This document shows, piece by piece, positions 41,992-50,312 of a DNA stretch of 64,000 nucleotides. How positions within the stretch are numbered: position 1 is the stretch's first letter; every line of letters begins with the position of its first letter. This stretch comes from Butyrivibrio sp. AC2005. GTDB lineage: Bacteria; Bacillota; Clostridia; Lachnospirales; Lachnospiraceae. A program made the translations under genes and the position numbers. The notes beneath the pieces are model-generated. The model ran no database searches. It had not been told where the DNA came from and saw nothing but the letters and a program-made list of their open reading frames with translations. The DNA is taken from positions 53,930 to 117,929 of the forward strand of contig NZ_AUJI01000018.1 in NCBI RefSeq assembly GCF_000424145.1, read 5' to 3'.

Positions 41992-42770
41992 CGACAGATA
42001 ATCCAATAATAAGCGACAGATTATCCAAAATACCGCGACAGATAATCCTAGTAAGACGGACAAATCATCCTATGACTACGACAGATTATCCAATGTAAAA
42101 AAGACAAATCTTCCTAATGTCGGTTTCCGACACTTTTTCCTATAAAATAAGTCCATATTACAATAAAAAGCTGGTATTTTAAGAGATTACATGCTTTAAA
42201 TGTGTGAGTAGTATGTTTTCAATCTGTTCCGACAAATGATTTAAATGTCGGTTTCCGACAGAAATTCCTATAAAAGAATGGTATTTTATTATAAATCCGA
42301 CAGATTTTCCTATAAAATCAAGCTTTTTACTATCAATCCGACAGATTTTCCTATGATGTTTTGTCGTTTATTATTAAACCGACGTATTTTCCAATAAAGA
42401 ATATCTTCCGAAAAACGACAAATTATCCAATCACCTATTTGGGGATTCAGACTGGAATAAAAAGAGAAGTATTTCATTATAAAGGCAGATGTTTTCTACA
42501 TTTTTGTATAATGTGAGCATCAGAAGATGAAATAGAAACGACAAAAAATCCAATCTGTACGACAAATAAATAAAATGTCGTTTTTTGGCGTTAAACGACA
42601 GATTTTCCAATGGAAAAGACATTCAGATTTTAGCTTCTGGAAGAATGTTAACGTGATGTTATCCGACAAATAATCCAATAGAAAAGTCAGTAATAATGCG
42701 GCTTAGGGGCTAAAACAGACAAGCGCGCTCTTTGTCGGAATCAGTAGTAAAACCGACAAATGTTCCAATT
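41992..42770 (+). repeat. oriV: Replication origin: iteron array upstream of rep
   Basis: About fifteen copies of a 17-bp iteron with consensus CGACARATNWTCCWATA. Starts include 41992, 42014, 42036, 42057, 42079 and 42102, about 22 bases apart (two helical turns), then 42128, 42256, 42298, 42339, 42380, 42416, 42539, 42596, 42664 and 42754 more widely spaced. Two identical palindromes TGTCGGTTTCCGACA (42118-42132 and 42246-42260) hold face-to-face half-iterons and could serve in autoregulation. The whole 41892-42855 region is non-coding. Confidence 0.88.
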
Positions 42771-42855
42771 GCCTTTTATTGACAAACACATGCCGGTCAG
42801 ATAGTATTAAGAAAAGACATATGTTTTTCTTGTCGGAATTAGTTGGGGGAATACA

Positions 42856-44220
42856 ATGGCCATGAAAAACAAAAATCGGCCTCTTATAGATTCTCTGGGA
42901 CAGATCGAGCATCAGACGACACTTACCACAGAGGGTGGGATCATTGATCAGGATGAATTAAAGCCTGAAATTGTCGATGCAAACGGTCTTTCTGTCGTAT
43001 CAGAGGATGAAGAACGATTAAAAGAATATATAAAAGAAGCCATTTCTGTTTCGAGTTTTGTAGAAACATTCAAAGATAATGCGCATGATACGCTGATCAA
43101 GCTCCTTGCACTGCAGGATAATAAGAATCCTCTAAAAAAAGGAGGAGCCGGCATTGCTTACAGGACAGATGTACTTCTTATGCACTGCAAGATGGAATTT
43201 TCCACGGAGGAGAATATCGTATTTGATTCCATTCTTGGAATGATATCAACATTTCCTGAGAATAATTCTTACAGGCTTGAACCTGCTTCTTTCCAGAGAT
43301 TTGTAAAATACAGCGACAATAGTTATATTTACAAGATTTTCAAAAAGGGTACGGAAAAGTTAAAGAAAAGGCACTTGGAATTTGAGTTTGATGGAGATGA
43401 TGAAGTAACTGTCCCGTGGTTTGATGTACTTCATTACCACGGAGCCAAGAGCAAGGGGACGGATGTAGCGTATATTGAATTTGTTCCTACGGATTTTTTC
43501 AAGGATCTCGCTCTTTGTTCCGGAATAGTACATGGTGCTTATGGAAAGCTGGAGGTTACTACACAGCTACAGGGTAAATATACGATCGCTTTATACTGGT
43601 TCCTTGAATCAAAGAAGAGATTCAGGGAATATCCGGGAGCACCTGAAGGAGTATTTACTATCTCAATAGATGATTTCAAATACCAGTTTTCAATACCGAA
43701 GTCATATCAGACAAATGACATCAAGAGAAGGGCATTGGAGCCTGCAAAGCAGAGCATAAATGCTATTCAGGAATGCGATTTCACTTTTGACTATACAGAG
43801 CGTAAAAATCACGGTGTAACAGTCGGATATCAGTTTGTTATCAAGAATAAGCAGTCCATCGGTTCATCAGCGGGCGAAGTAAAGAAACTGGAAGATAAGA
43901 CAGATGATCCACTGTTTTCAAAGGTGAAGATCTTTCTTGAGTCATCGGACATCCAGTTTACAGATGAACAGATAGTCAGTGTTTGTGACCAGGCTAAGAG
44001 ATGTGGTAAGGATGCAAAGGACATGATGCAGATTATTGTCGCATTCAGAAAACGTCTTGATGACATGACCCATGAACCGGTAGAAGAGCCTTTGAAATAC
44101 CTGTGTAAGATGATAGGTCTTCAAGATCAGTCTGAGCAGGTAAAGAGAAACAAATTTAACAGTTTTACTCAGAACTCATATAACTATGAGGATCTGGAAA
44201 AACAGTTATTAGACAACTAA
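42856..44220 (+). CDS. rep: Rep_3-family plasmid replication initiator
   Basis: A 454-residue protein. Two winged-helix domains are visible: WH1 near residues 100-200 and WH2 near residues 240-330, with YTIALYWFLESK, then SIDDFKYQFSIPKSYQTNDIKRRALEPAKQSINAI, the Rep_3 signature region. The C-terminal 100 residues are helical. It should bind the iterons just upstream and recruit the replisome. GGGGGAA precedes ATG 42856. A terminator follows 21 bases after its stop. Confidence 0.88.
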   Translation: MAMKNKNRPLIDSLGQIEHQTTLTTEGGIIDQDELKPEIVDANGLSVVSEDEERLKEYIKEAISVSSFVETFKDNAHDTLIKLLALQDNKNPLKKGGAGIAYRTDVLLMHCKMEFSTEENIVFDSILGMISTFPENNSYRLEPASFQRFVKYSDNSYIYKIFKKGTEKLKKRHLEFEFDGDDEVTVPWFDVLHYHGAKSKGTDVAYIEFVPTDFFKDLALCSGIVHGAYGKLEVTTQLQGKYTIALYWFLESKKRFREYPGAPEGVFTISIDDFKYQFSIPKSYQTNDIKRRALEPAKQSINAIQECDFTFDYTERKNHGVTVGYQFVIKNKQSIGSSAGEVKKLEDKTDDPLFSKVKIFLESSDIQFTDEQIVSVCDQAKRCGKDAKDMMQIIVAFRKRLDDMTHEPVEEPLKYLCKMIGLQDQSEQVKRNKFNSFTQNSYNYEDLEKQLLDN

Positions 44221-44240
44221 AGAATATAGAGATATAGAAG

Positions 44241-44267
44241 GAAGGAGTTGATGCTCCTTCTTTTTTT
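44241..44267 (+). terminator. Terminator after rep
   Basis: GAAGGAG with CTCCTTC around TTGATG, then T7. Confidence 0.88.
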
Positions 44268-44332
44268 ATGTGAAAAAAGGCTGTTTCATGTTTAATTGGC
44301 ATTTTTTATTGGAAAATGGCCCAAGTAAAATG

Positions 44333-44350
44333 AGGTTCACGGTGGACCTT
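44333..44350. promoter_or_regulatory. Candidate centromere-like palindrome, copy 2
   Basis: AGGTTCACGGTGGACCTT, an exact repeat of 34860-34877. It lies between rep and the actin-like operon. Confidence 0.5.
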
Positions 44351-44425
44351 TAGTCTTAAAAAAAGGCTCTATCATGCTAAAACAAGGTGGTTTAAGTGAA
44401 AAAGGAATATTTTATTATAAAAGCA

Positions 44426-44454
44426 TTGATATATAAATATATATATGCTATGTT
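44426..44454 (+). promoter_or_regulatory. Putative promoter of the ParM-like operon
   Basis: TTGATA, 17 bases, TATGTT, in a TA-rich stretch, 33 bases before ATG 44488. Confidence 0.5.
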
Positions 44455-44487
44455 ATATTATATCAACATGAAAGGAGAAACGATGTA

Positions 44488-45438
44488 ATGAAATCTATCA
44501 ACATTGGGGTGGACGTAGGCAATTACGACACCAAGACATCACACACATCAATCCCTAGCGGCTATAGGGAATACGCAAGCAAACCTGAAATCGCAACAAG
44601 AATACTGGAATTCAATGGCAAATACTTCGTTCCGGAGATATCAGAGAGAAAGCCATATGTGGCAGATAAGACCGAGAATGACCAGTGCCTTATCCTTACG
44701 ATTCTTGGAATTGCAGAAGAGCTTCTTTTTATAGCAAAAGAAAATGTCGGGAAAGGAGATATCCAGCAGGAGCTTGATAAGTATGACCACATAAGGCTAG
44801 GAGTCGGACTTCCGCCAGGACATTTTAATGCCTATGCTGCAAAGACCTTGAATTATTACAAAGAGAAGTTCGCGGGTGTAAATGAATTCAGATACAAGAA
44901 CTATTCATTCAGATTTGAGGTTGAGACCATTAGACTGTTCCCGCAGGATTTTGTGGCTGTGTACAAGAACCAGCACTGCATGACCTCTAAGAAGAAAAGA
45001 TATTACATTGTTGGGATCGGAGGGGGAACGACAGACGTTGTTCCTGTAGTAAACGGACAGCCTGATGTAAACAACTGTGTATCATTGCCACTTGGAACAA
45101 GGGTGATGTACAGGAAAATCAGTGCAGAGGTTCAGAGGCAGTTCGGAGAAATCCTTGATGAAAACCTTGTCGAAGATGTGCTTCTGGATGAAGAAACAAG
45201 CCTGCCGGATGAATTTATTTCTCTGATCAAAAAGGGTGCAGATGCCCATTTTGAGGAGATAATAAATGGATGCATCCAACAGGGTGCAAAGCTTTCTCTC
45301 TATCCTGTTGTATTTTATGGCGGTGGAGGACTCCTTCTGAGAGAACAGATAGAGAACAGTAACATGCTTAAGAACCCTGAGATACTAGAAGATGTGAATG
45401 CCAATGCCAAGGCCTATGCTCTTTGCCTTGGAGCATAA
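44488..45438 (+). CDS. parM-like: ParM/Alp-type actin-like plasmid segregation protein
   Basis: A 316-residue actin-fold ATPase. It has phosphate 1 INIGVDVGNYDTKT (residues 4-17), phosphate 2 IVGIGGGTTDVVPV near residue 175, and an adenosine motif YGGGGLLL near residue 275. Filaments of this class push or pull plasmid copies. AGGAG precedes ATG 44488. Its small downstream partner and the second palindrome upstream complete a type II partition locus. Confidence 0.88.
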   Translation: MKSINIGVDVGNYDTKTSHTSIPSGYREYASKPEIATRILEFNGKYFVPEISERKPYVADKTENDQCLILTILGIAEELLFIAKENVGKGDIQQELDKYDHIRLGVGLPPGHFNAYAAKTLNYYKEKFAGVNEFRYKNYSFRFEVETIRLFPQDFVAVYKNQHCMTSKKKRYYIVGIGGGTTDVVPVVNGQPDVNNCVSLPLGTRVMYRKISAEVQRQFGEILDENLVEDVLLDEETSLPDEFISLIKKGADAHFEEIINGCIQQGAKLSLYPVVFYGGGGLLLREQIENSNMLKNPEILEDVNANAKAYALCLGA

Positions 45439-45452
45439 GAAAGGAACATGCT

Positions 45453-45911
45453 ATGCCTTTTGAGAAGAAAAAGAAATATAAGACTGCAAAAGATTACAAG
45501 CAGAAAACAATTTATCTGAATGAAAGCGATCCGTATCAGAACGAGTGCTATAAAGTGCTTGAACTATGCGGACATAAGCAGGCAAAGTTCTTGGGGCTTT
45601 TAGTTCATGACTATGTCCAGAAAATCGGAATCAATGTGGAATGTATTGATGATAAAGGATTCAAAAAGATCATAGGACTGCTTGAAGAGCAGGTTAAAGG
45701 CGGTATTACAGCTCCGTTACCCCAGATGGGAATGATGATGCAGCCTGTAATGATGCAGCAGGTTCCGTACCAGGCGATGGACAAAATAACATCTATGCCA
45801 CAGCTCTTAAGGGCAGAAGAAGAGCCACAAGATGAGGAAGATGAAGAACCTTTCAAAGCAGAAGACCTTGGAGATATGAAGGATGCACTGAAAGCATTTG
45901 GAGTGTGCTGA
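45453..45911 (+). CDS. Putative ParR-like adaptor
   Basis: A 152-residue protein. The basic N-terminus and YLNESDPYQNECYKVLELCGHKQAKF segment resemble a small DNA-binding (ribbon-helix-helix type) domain. A Met/Gln/Pro-rich middle follows, and the tail is strongly acidic (EEEPQDEEDEEPF), as in ParR proteins whose C-terminus contacts ParM filaments. I start it at ATG 45453 with AAAGGA upstream, 14 bases after the actin-like gene. The assignment rests mostly on position and layout. Confidence 0.65.
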   Translation: MPFEKKKKYKTAKDYKQKTIYLNESDPYQNECYKVLELCGHKQAKFLGLLVHDYVQKIGINVECIDDKGFKKIIGLLEEQVKGGITAPLPQMGMMMQPVMMQQVPYQAMDKITSMPQLLRAEEEPQDEEDEEPFKAEDLGDMKDALKAFGVC

Positions 45912-45932
45912 GGCAAAAGATTCAATATACTG

Positions 45933-46035
45933 TTTACAAATATATTTTTTGGTATTATATTATTATTGTTATATTTAGTAGTGATTGTTAATTAGGGCGA
46001 GTATTTTGTTTTTTTGCAAAATACCGCCCTTTTTA
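45933..46035 (+). promoter_or_regulatory. Attenuator leader E
   Basis: TTTACA (45933-45938), 17 bases, TATATT (45956-45961), ATATTTAGTAGTGATTG, then AGGGCGAGTATTTTG (45994-46008) with CAAAATACCGCCCT (46017-46030) and T5. It precedes the pilin-like gene. Confidence 0.75.
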
Positions 46036-46076
46036 TATGCTGCAAAAACAAAAAACATAAAAAGGAGGAGTTGTAC

Positions 46077-46436
46077 ATGACTTCAAGAATGAATGAAGCT
46101 GTAAAGAGTGCAGCAATGAAGGCATCAGCTTTTGGGGCGATCGCAGTGGCAAGGGCAAGCTACCTTGTTTACTCAACAGATGCGTTTGACAAGGCAGGGG
46201 TTGTAACAGACAATCTCAGAGGAAGGCTGATGGAACTTGCTGAAAAGTTATTCCCGCTTGCAATCGTTATCTGCGCAGTGGCAATGTTCTTCACCAGGGA
46301 TCAGAAGACATTTGATGCAGAAAAGCGTATCCTTATCGGATGCTGCCTTGCGTTTGTACTTATTTGTCTCTGTGACACTGCAAATGCTGATGTTGTTCAG
46401 ACAATCAAAAACTTGTTCAGTGCAAAAAAATCTTAA
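46077..46436 (+). CDS. VirB2/TrbC-like pilin candidate
   Basis: A 119-residue protein. The hydrophilic N-terminus is followed by AFGAIAVARASYLVYS, then two strong transmembrane segments (LFPLAIVICAVAMFF and ILIGCCLAFVLICLC) joined by a short charged loop, and a short basic tail. This is the size and topology of Firmicutes T4SS pilin-type proteins. I start it at ATG 46077 behind AAGGAGG. It is expressed alone between leader E and a terminator, consistent with a need for many copies. Confidence 0.7.
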   Translation: MTSRMNEAVKSAAMKASAFGAIAVARASYLVYSTDAFDKAGVVTDNLRGRLMELAEKLFPLAIVICAVAMFFTRDQKTFDAEKRILIGCCLAFVLICLCDTANADVVQTIKNLFSAKKS

Positions 46437-46459
46437 CAGAGAACAAAATGGAATGGTAT

Positions 46460-46496
46460 GAAAAACTCCCGTATATGTGATATGTGGGAGTTTTTT
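46460..46496 (+). terminator. Terminator after the pilin-like gene
   Basis: AAAAACTCCC with GGGAGTTTTT plus an inner ATAT helix, followed by more T. Confidence 0.85.
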
Positions 46497-46497
46497 C

Positions 46498-46527
46498 TTG
46501 TCAATACAATATAATTTTGCATATAAT
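46498..46527 (+). promoter_or_regulatory. Promoter of the transfer operon
   Basis: TTGTCA, 18 bases, TATAAT, directly after the pilin terminator and 57 bases before ATG 46584. Confidence 0.65.
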
Positions 46528-46583
46528 ATAATAATAAATATATTTTGAATGATATTATAAATTTTCATAAAGGAGTGTAGAAC

Positions 46584-49500
46584 ATGATTGAGCAATATCT
46601 GTATTCAATCCCGAGAAGTAAGAAGATCTTCTATGGAATTCTTTTGACATGGCTTTTTTTGGCGCTCTTATCGTATAGGGTTAATTGCGGGTTCTTCACC
46701 TGGATCGCAGGTGAGATTACAGACAACATAACTGATGAGATATTTACATCGATAAATCAGTCACTTGGAGAGGCAATAGGGGCACTGATCGACTGGTTCT
46801 TCAATGTTATCTTAAAACCGCTTGGGCCCCAGCTCAAAACCTTTACTGACAATACAAATTTTGCCAGTGTCTCACTTGCAGATTTTATCGACAGATTTTC
46901 CATATTCACCGGAATGTTCCTGGCGACACTTATTTTTGGTTTTGGCATCTGCATCTATTTTCTAAGTGGAAAAATAACAGATTCCAGAGACACTCCTATC
47001 AGCCTTTTCGCAAGATACTGCATTGCGATAGCTATCTGTTACCAGCATAAGCCGATATATGAAACCATAATAAAAATAATAGATGATGTTTTCTCATCCA
47101 TGACCTATTCGTTATCTAAAAGCATGATGAAAGAGGAAGGGTTTCTGAATATAGTTGCAAAAACAGCTGACGATAAATTGGAAATATTCGGCAAAGAAGT
47201 AGTATTAGACTTTGTTTTCCCGGGAGTAGGGTTAATAGTCCTTATCATTCAGCTCATCCTTATCTGGAAACTTATCAAAGGGTTCTTGAAACTATACTGC
47301 GAGATGGTTTCAAGATACATCGTTACGATAGTGCTTTTGCTGTTGTTTGCCGCTTTTGGAGGAACAATAGTATCAAATAATACCTCATCAATATTTAAAT
47401 CCTATTTAAGAACAATGTTTTGCAGCTTTTTGGTAATGATCTTTAACATGGTCTGGTTCAAGGGATGTTTCTTTGCGGTACTTGGAGGAAATAAGTTTAC
47501 ATTCATCCAGTACATATTTGTTCTTGAGCTGCTTGCTTTCGGACTCAAATTTGACGGGATGCTAAGAAGCATGGGACTTGGCGTAGCTACGGGCGGATCC
47601 AGGATAGGAAATGCCATAGGAGGTGCAGGACGGAATATAGCCAATGCAATGAGACTGGCTAATGATGCGAGAAAAGCCGGTGGAAGTCTTCTTCAGGCGA
47701 GAGGTCTTGCATCAAATAATCCTGACATATTCAGACTTGGAACCAAGATGGCAGCTGGTCCGTTTGATGCACTTAATCCAGGCCAGGGTGGAATCATGCA
47801 GATGGCAGCAATGAATGGTGCAAAGGGCAGGAAGCTTTCTGATGATCTTGTAACACCCAAGGATGCTGCACAGATAATGAACTTTGCAGCAAAGAATCCT
47901 GGAAACAGGGATGCCATGAATGCACTTAATGGCCTTTCTGATAACAGTATACTTGCCGGAGCCAAGTATATGGCTGCCCAGAATGGAATCAAAGTTAATG
48001 ACGCTTCCGTATGCCAGTTCAGAGGAACTGATGGCAAACAGCATACCGGAATCAGGATCAGTGGAGAAAAAGCTCAGCTCGACAGTAATGGAATGCCTGT
48101 ACTTGATAAGAATGGAAAACCCAAAACACATGATGTAAACGGAATCATCAGTGATGCGAGGGCATTCGATTCAAGTCAGATGATCGGTGATGAAAGCATG
48201 GCAATGGGACTTCACTGTGATAATACACTTAAGAATGGTGAAACCTGCAACGTATCCGATGCCGCTGATGTTGCCGGTCAGAGTACTGCTGATGCACTTG
48301 GCAGAGCACAGGAGAACGGCCTTGGTCTTGGCGACAATGCATATCTTGAGAAGGATGGAAGGGACAGTAACGGACAGGATGCTTTTAATGTTTACGATAA
48401 CGGAAAGCAGGTAGGCACAATAGCAGGAGGAGAGTTTACAGCCGCTGCTGATCTAAACTCCGTAAGTGGTGATGGATTAAGGCAGGCAGAGGCCAAGGAA
48501 GAAATACTAAGCCAGCCCGGGGTAGCAGATGTTGGAGACATGAAAGCAACAGGATATACAGCAACTGCCAGGAACAGTAATGGAGAAGATGTATATCTGG
48601 CTGCTACGTTTTCAACTAATGCTGACGGATCTTCCACAGCAACAATCACTAATAGCGCGACCGGAGAAAGTTCTTCTTTTAATGTTCCGGAGGGAACGTC
48701 ATACTCAGATGCATTATCTTCAGAGGATGCAAAGCATGCAGCAAGCAGTGTGAGCGGTGGTGGTGAAGTATCTTCCTTTGAACCGACATCCTATAGTGCT
48801 ACTGCTTATGACTCAGATTCAGCGCAGTCACTTACTGCAACCGTTGAATCTAATGGCGACGGTTCCAGCACGGCTACTATAACAGGAGAAAATGGACGAA
48901 GTGCAAGCTTTACTGTTCCTGAAGGTGCTACTTTTGATGATGCCCTTACTTCAGAAGAAGGACAGAATGCACTTAGCAGTGTTGGAACGGGTGGAAATAT
49001 TACCGAGTTTACGCCAACTGGATTTAGCGCAGAGGCAGTTGGCGAAGATGGTTCTGTATCTTCACTTTCTGCAAGATTTGAGAGCAATGATGATGGCTCT
49101 GCGACAGGAATAGTGACTAATATGGATACGGGTGAATCAGCGGCATTTAATGTACATGAAGGGGCAACACTGGACGAAGCATTTGCATCAGGGGAAGCCC
49201 AGAATGCAATCAGCAGTATAAGCGGTGGAGCAGAGGTTTCTGATTTTACGCCAAGTGAGTACAGCGCTATTTCATTAGATGAGAATCCATCCGGGGCGAC
49301 ACTTTCAGCAACATTTGAAGCAAATGATGATGGTTCAGGAACCGGAACGATCACAAATAATTCAACCGGTGAATCAGCAAGTTTTGATGTATCTGTTGGA
49401 ACAACTTATGAAGACGCCCTGTCATCGAATGAAGCAAGAGCAGCTATTGGAAATGTAACTAATAGTGACATAGTGACAGAATTTACACCTTCCGAATATG

Positions 49501-50312
49501 GAGCATTTGCCACAGCTGATAGCGGATATGCAGCATCCACGGTATCTGTAGCATTTAGTGATAACGCTGATGGTTCTTCAACTGCGACTCTTACAAATTC
49601 AGACACAGGGGAAAGTACCAGTTTTGATGTGCCACAGGGAATAGCCTATGATGAAGCTTTAATGTCAGAAGAAGCCCAGAAAGCGGTAAGCAGCATAACC
49701 GGTGGAGGAACAGCCGATGCATTTATCCCCAGTGACTATACAGTTCCGGTTACAGGGGATGACGGAAGCAGCAGTAATTACCATGTCAGATTTGATGGAA
49801 ACAGTGATGGAACATATGACGCTCATATAAGCGATGCAAATGGAAATAATGTAAGCGCATACAGCTCGAAAGATGACACATATGGAAACAGCATCAGAGA
49901 TGAAATCTTGAGTAATAGGGAAAAATACGGAGCTTTTGATTCTGTTTCAGCCTTTGAGGAGATTGAAGGAAAACCTGGAGTATATCAGGCAACCGCAACA
50001 AAGGGAGAGATACAGACAATCATTACAGCAACAGATAAGGGAATATATGCAGAATCCAGCAGGAACGACGATCCAAGAAGCGCTATGTTTGTTTCTGAGA
50101 ATTATTCAGGTAACAGAGTCGCATATGATGTGAATTTTGGAAAATCCTATGATTCCACTAAGAAAAATTATGGAAGTAACAGAACCTACAACCCAGTATT
50201 TGGGGAAGAACAGCAGCAAAATGATGAAGCCAGAGATAGAACTTTCAATAATGGAAATAAATCCAAACCTAAGGTAGGCAGAAGAAATAATGGCAGGAAA
50301 GGTGGAAGATAA
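46584..50312 (+). CDS. VirB6/TrbL-like channel protein with long repetitive tail
   Basis: A 1242-residue protein. Residues 1-345 hold six to seven transmembrane segments (for example FTGMFLATLIFGFGICIYFL and RYIVTIVLLLLFAAFGGTIV), the VirB6/TrbL inner-membrane channel layout. Residues about 345-640 are Gly/Ala/Asn-rich. Residues about 650-1050 hold five tandem repeats of about 79 residues plus a decayed sixth, each with DGSxTATITNxxTGES, then SFxVPEGxxYxDALSSExA and a closing FTPS. A basic tail (KVGRRNNGRKGGR) ends it. AGGAG precedes ATG 46584. The stop overlaps the next start by one base. Confidence 0.8.
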   Translation: MIEQYLYSIPRSKKIFYGILLTWLFLALLSYRVNCGFFTWIAGEITDNITDEIFTSINQSLGEAIGALIDWFFNVILKPLGPQLKTFTDNTNFASVSLADFIDRFSIFTGMFLATLIFGFGICIYFLSGKITDSRDTPISLFARYCIAIAICYQHKPIYETIIKIIDDVFSSMTYSLSKSMMKEEGFLNIVAKTADDKLEIFGKEVVLDFVFPGVGLIVLIIQLILIWKLIKGFLKLYCEMVSRYIVTIVLLLLFAAFGGTIVSNNTSSIFKSYLRTMFCSFLVMIFNMVWFKGCFFAVLGGNKFTFIQYIFVLELLAFGLKFDGMLRSMGLGVATGGSRIGNAIGGAGRNIANAMRLANDARKAGGSLLQARGLASNNPDIFRLGTKMAAGPFDALNPGQGGIMQMAAMNGAKGRKLSDDLVTPKDAAQIMNFAAKNPGNRDAMNALNGLSDNSILAGAKYMAAQNGIKVNDASVCQFRGTDGKQHTGIRISGEKAQLDSNGMPVLDKNGKPKTHDVNGIISDARAFDSSQMIGDESMAMGLHCDNTLKNGETCNVSDAADVAGQSTADALGRAQENGLGLGDNAYLEKDGRDSNGQDAFNVYDNGKQVGTIAGGEFTAAADLNSVSGDGLRQAEAKEEILSQPGVADVGDMKATGYTATARNSNGEDVYLAATFSTNADGSSTATITNSATGESSSFNVPEGTSYSDALSSEDAKHAASSVSGGGEVSSFEPTSYSATAYDSDSAQSLTATVESNGDGSSTATITGENGRSASFTVPEGATFDDALTSEEGQNALSSVGTGGNITEFTPTGFSAEAVGEDGSVSSLSARFESNDDGSATGIVTNMDTGESAAFNVHEGATLDEAFASGEAQNAISSISGGAEVSDFTPSEYSAISLDENPSGATLSATFEANDDGSGTGTITNNSTGESASFDVSVGTTYEDALSSNEARAAIGNVTNSDIVTEFTPSEYGAFATADSGYAASTVSVAFSDNADGSSTATLTNSDTGESTSFDVPQGIAYDEALMSEEAQKAVSSITGGGTADAFIPSDYTVPVTGDDGSSSNYHVRFDGNSDGTYDAHISDANGNNVSAYSSKDDTYGNSIRDEILSNREKYGAFDSVSAFEEIEGKPGVYQATATKGEIQTIITATDKGIYAESSRNDDPRSAMFVSENYSGNRVAYDVNFGKSYDSTKKNYGSNRTYNPVFGEEQQQNDEARDRTFNNGNKSKPKVGRRNNGRKGGR

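Noticed and set aside
41992..42770. CRISPR array
   Set aside because: The repeated units are 17-bp degenerate iterons with variable spacing next to a Rep_3 gene, with no cas genes and no constant spacer length after the first six.
48806..49354. 182-codon minus-strand frame opposite the VirB6-like repeats
   Set aside because: Repetitive shadow of the real gene, with no ribosome binding site.
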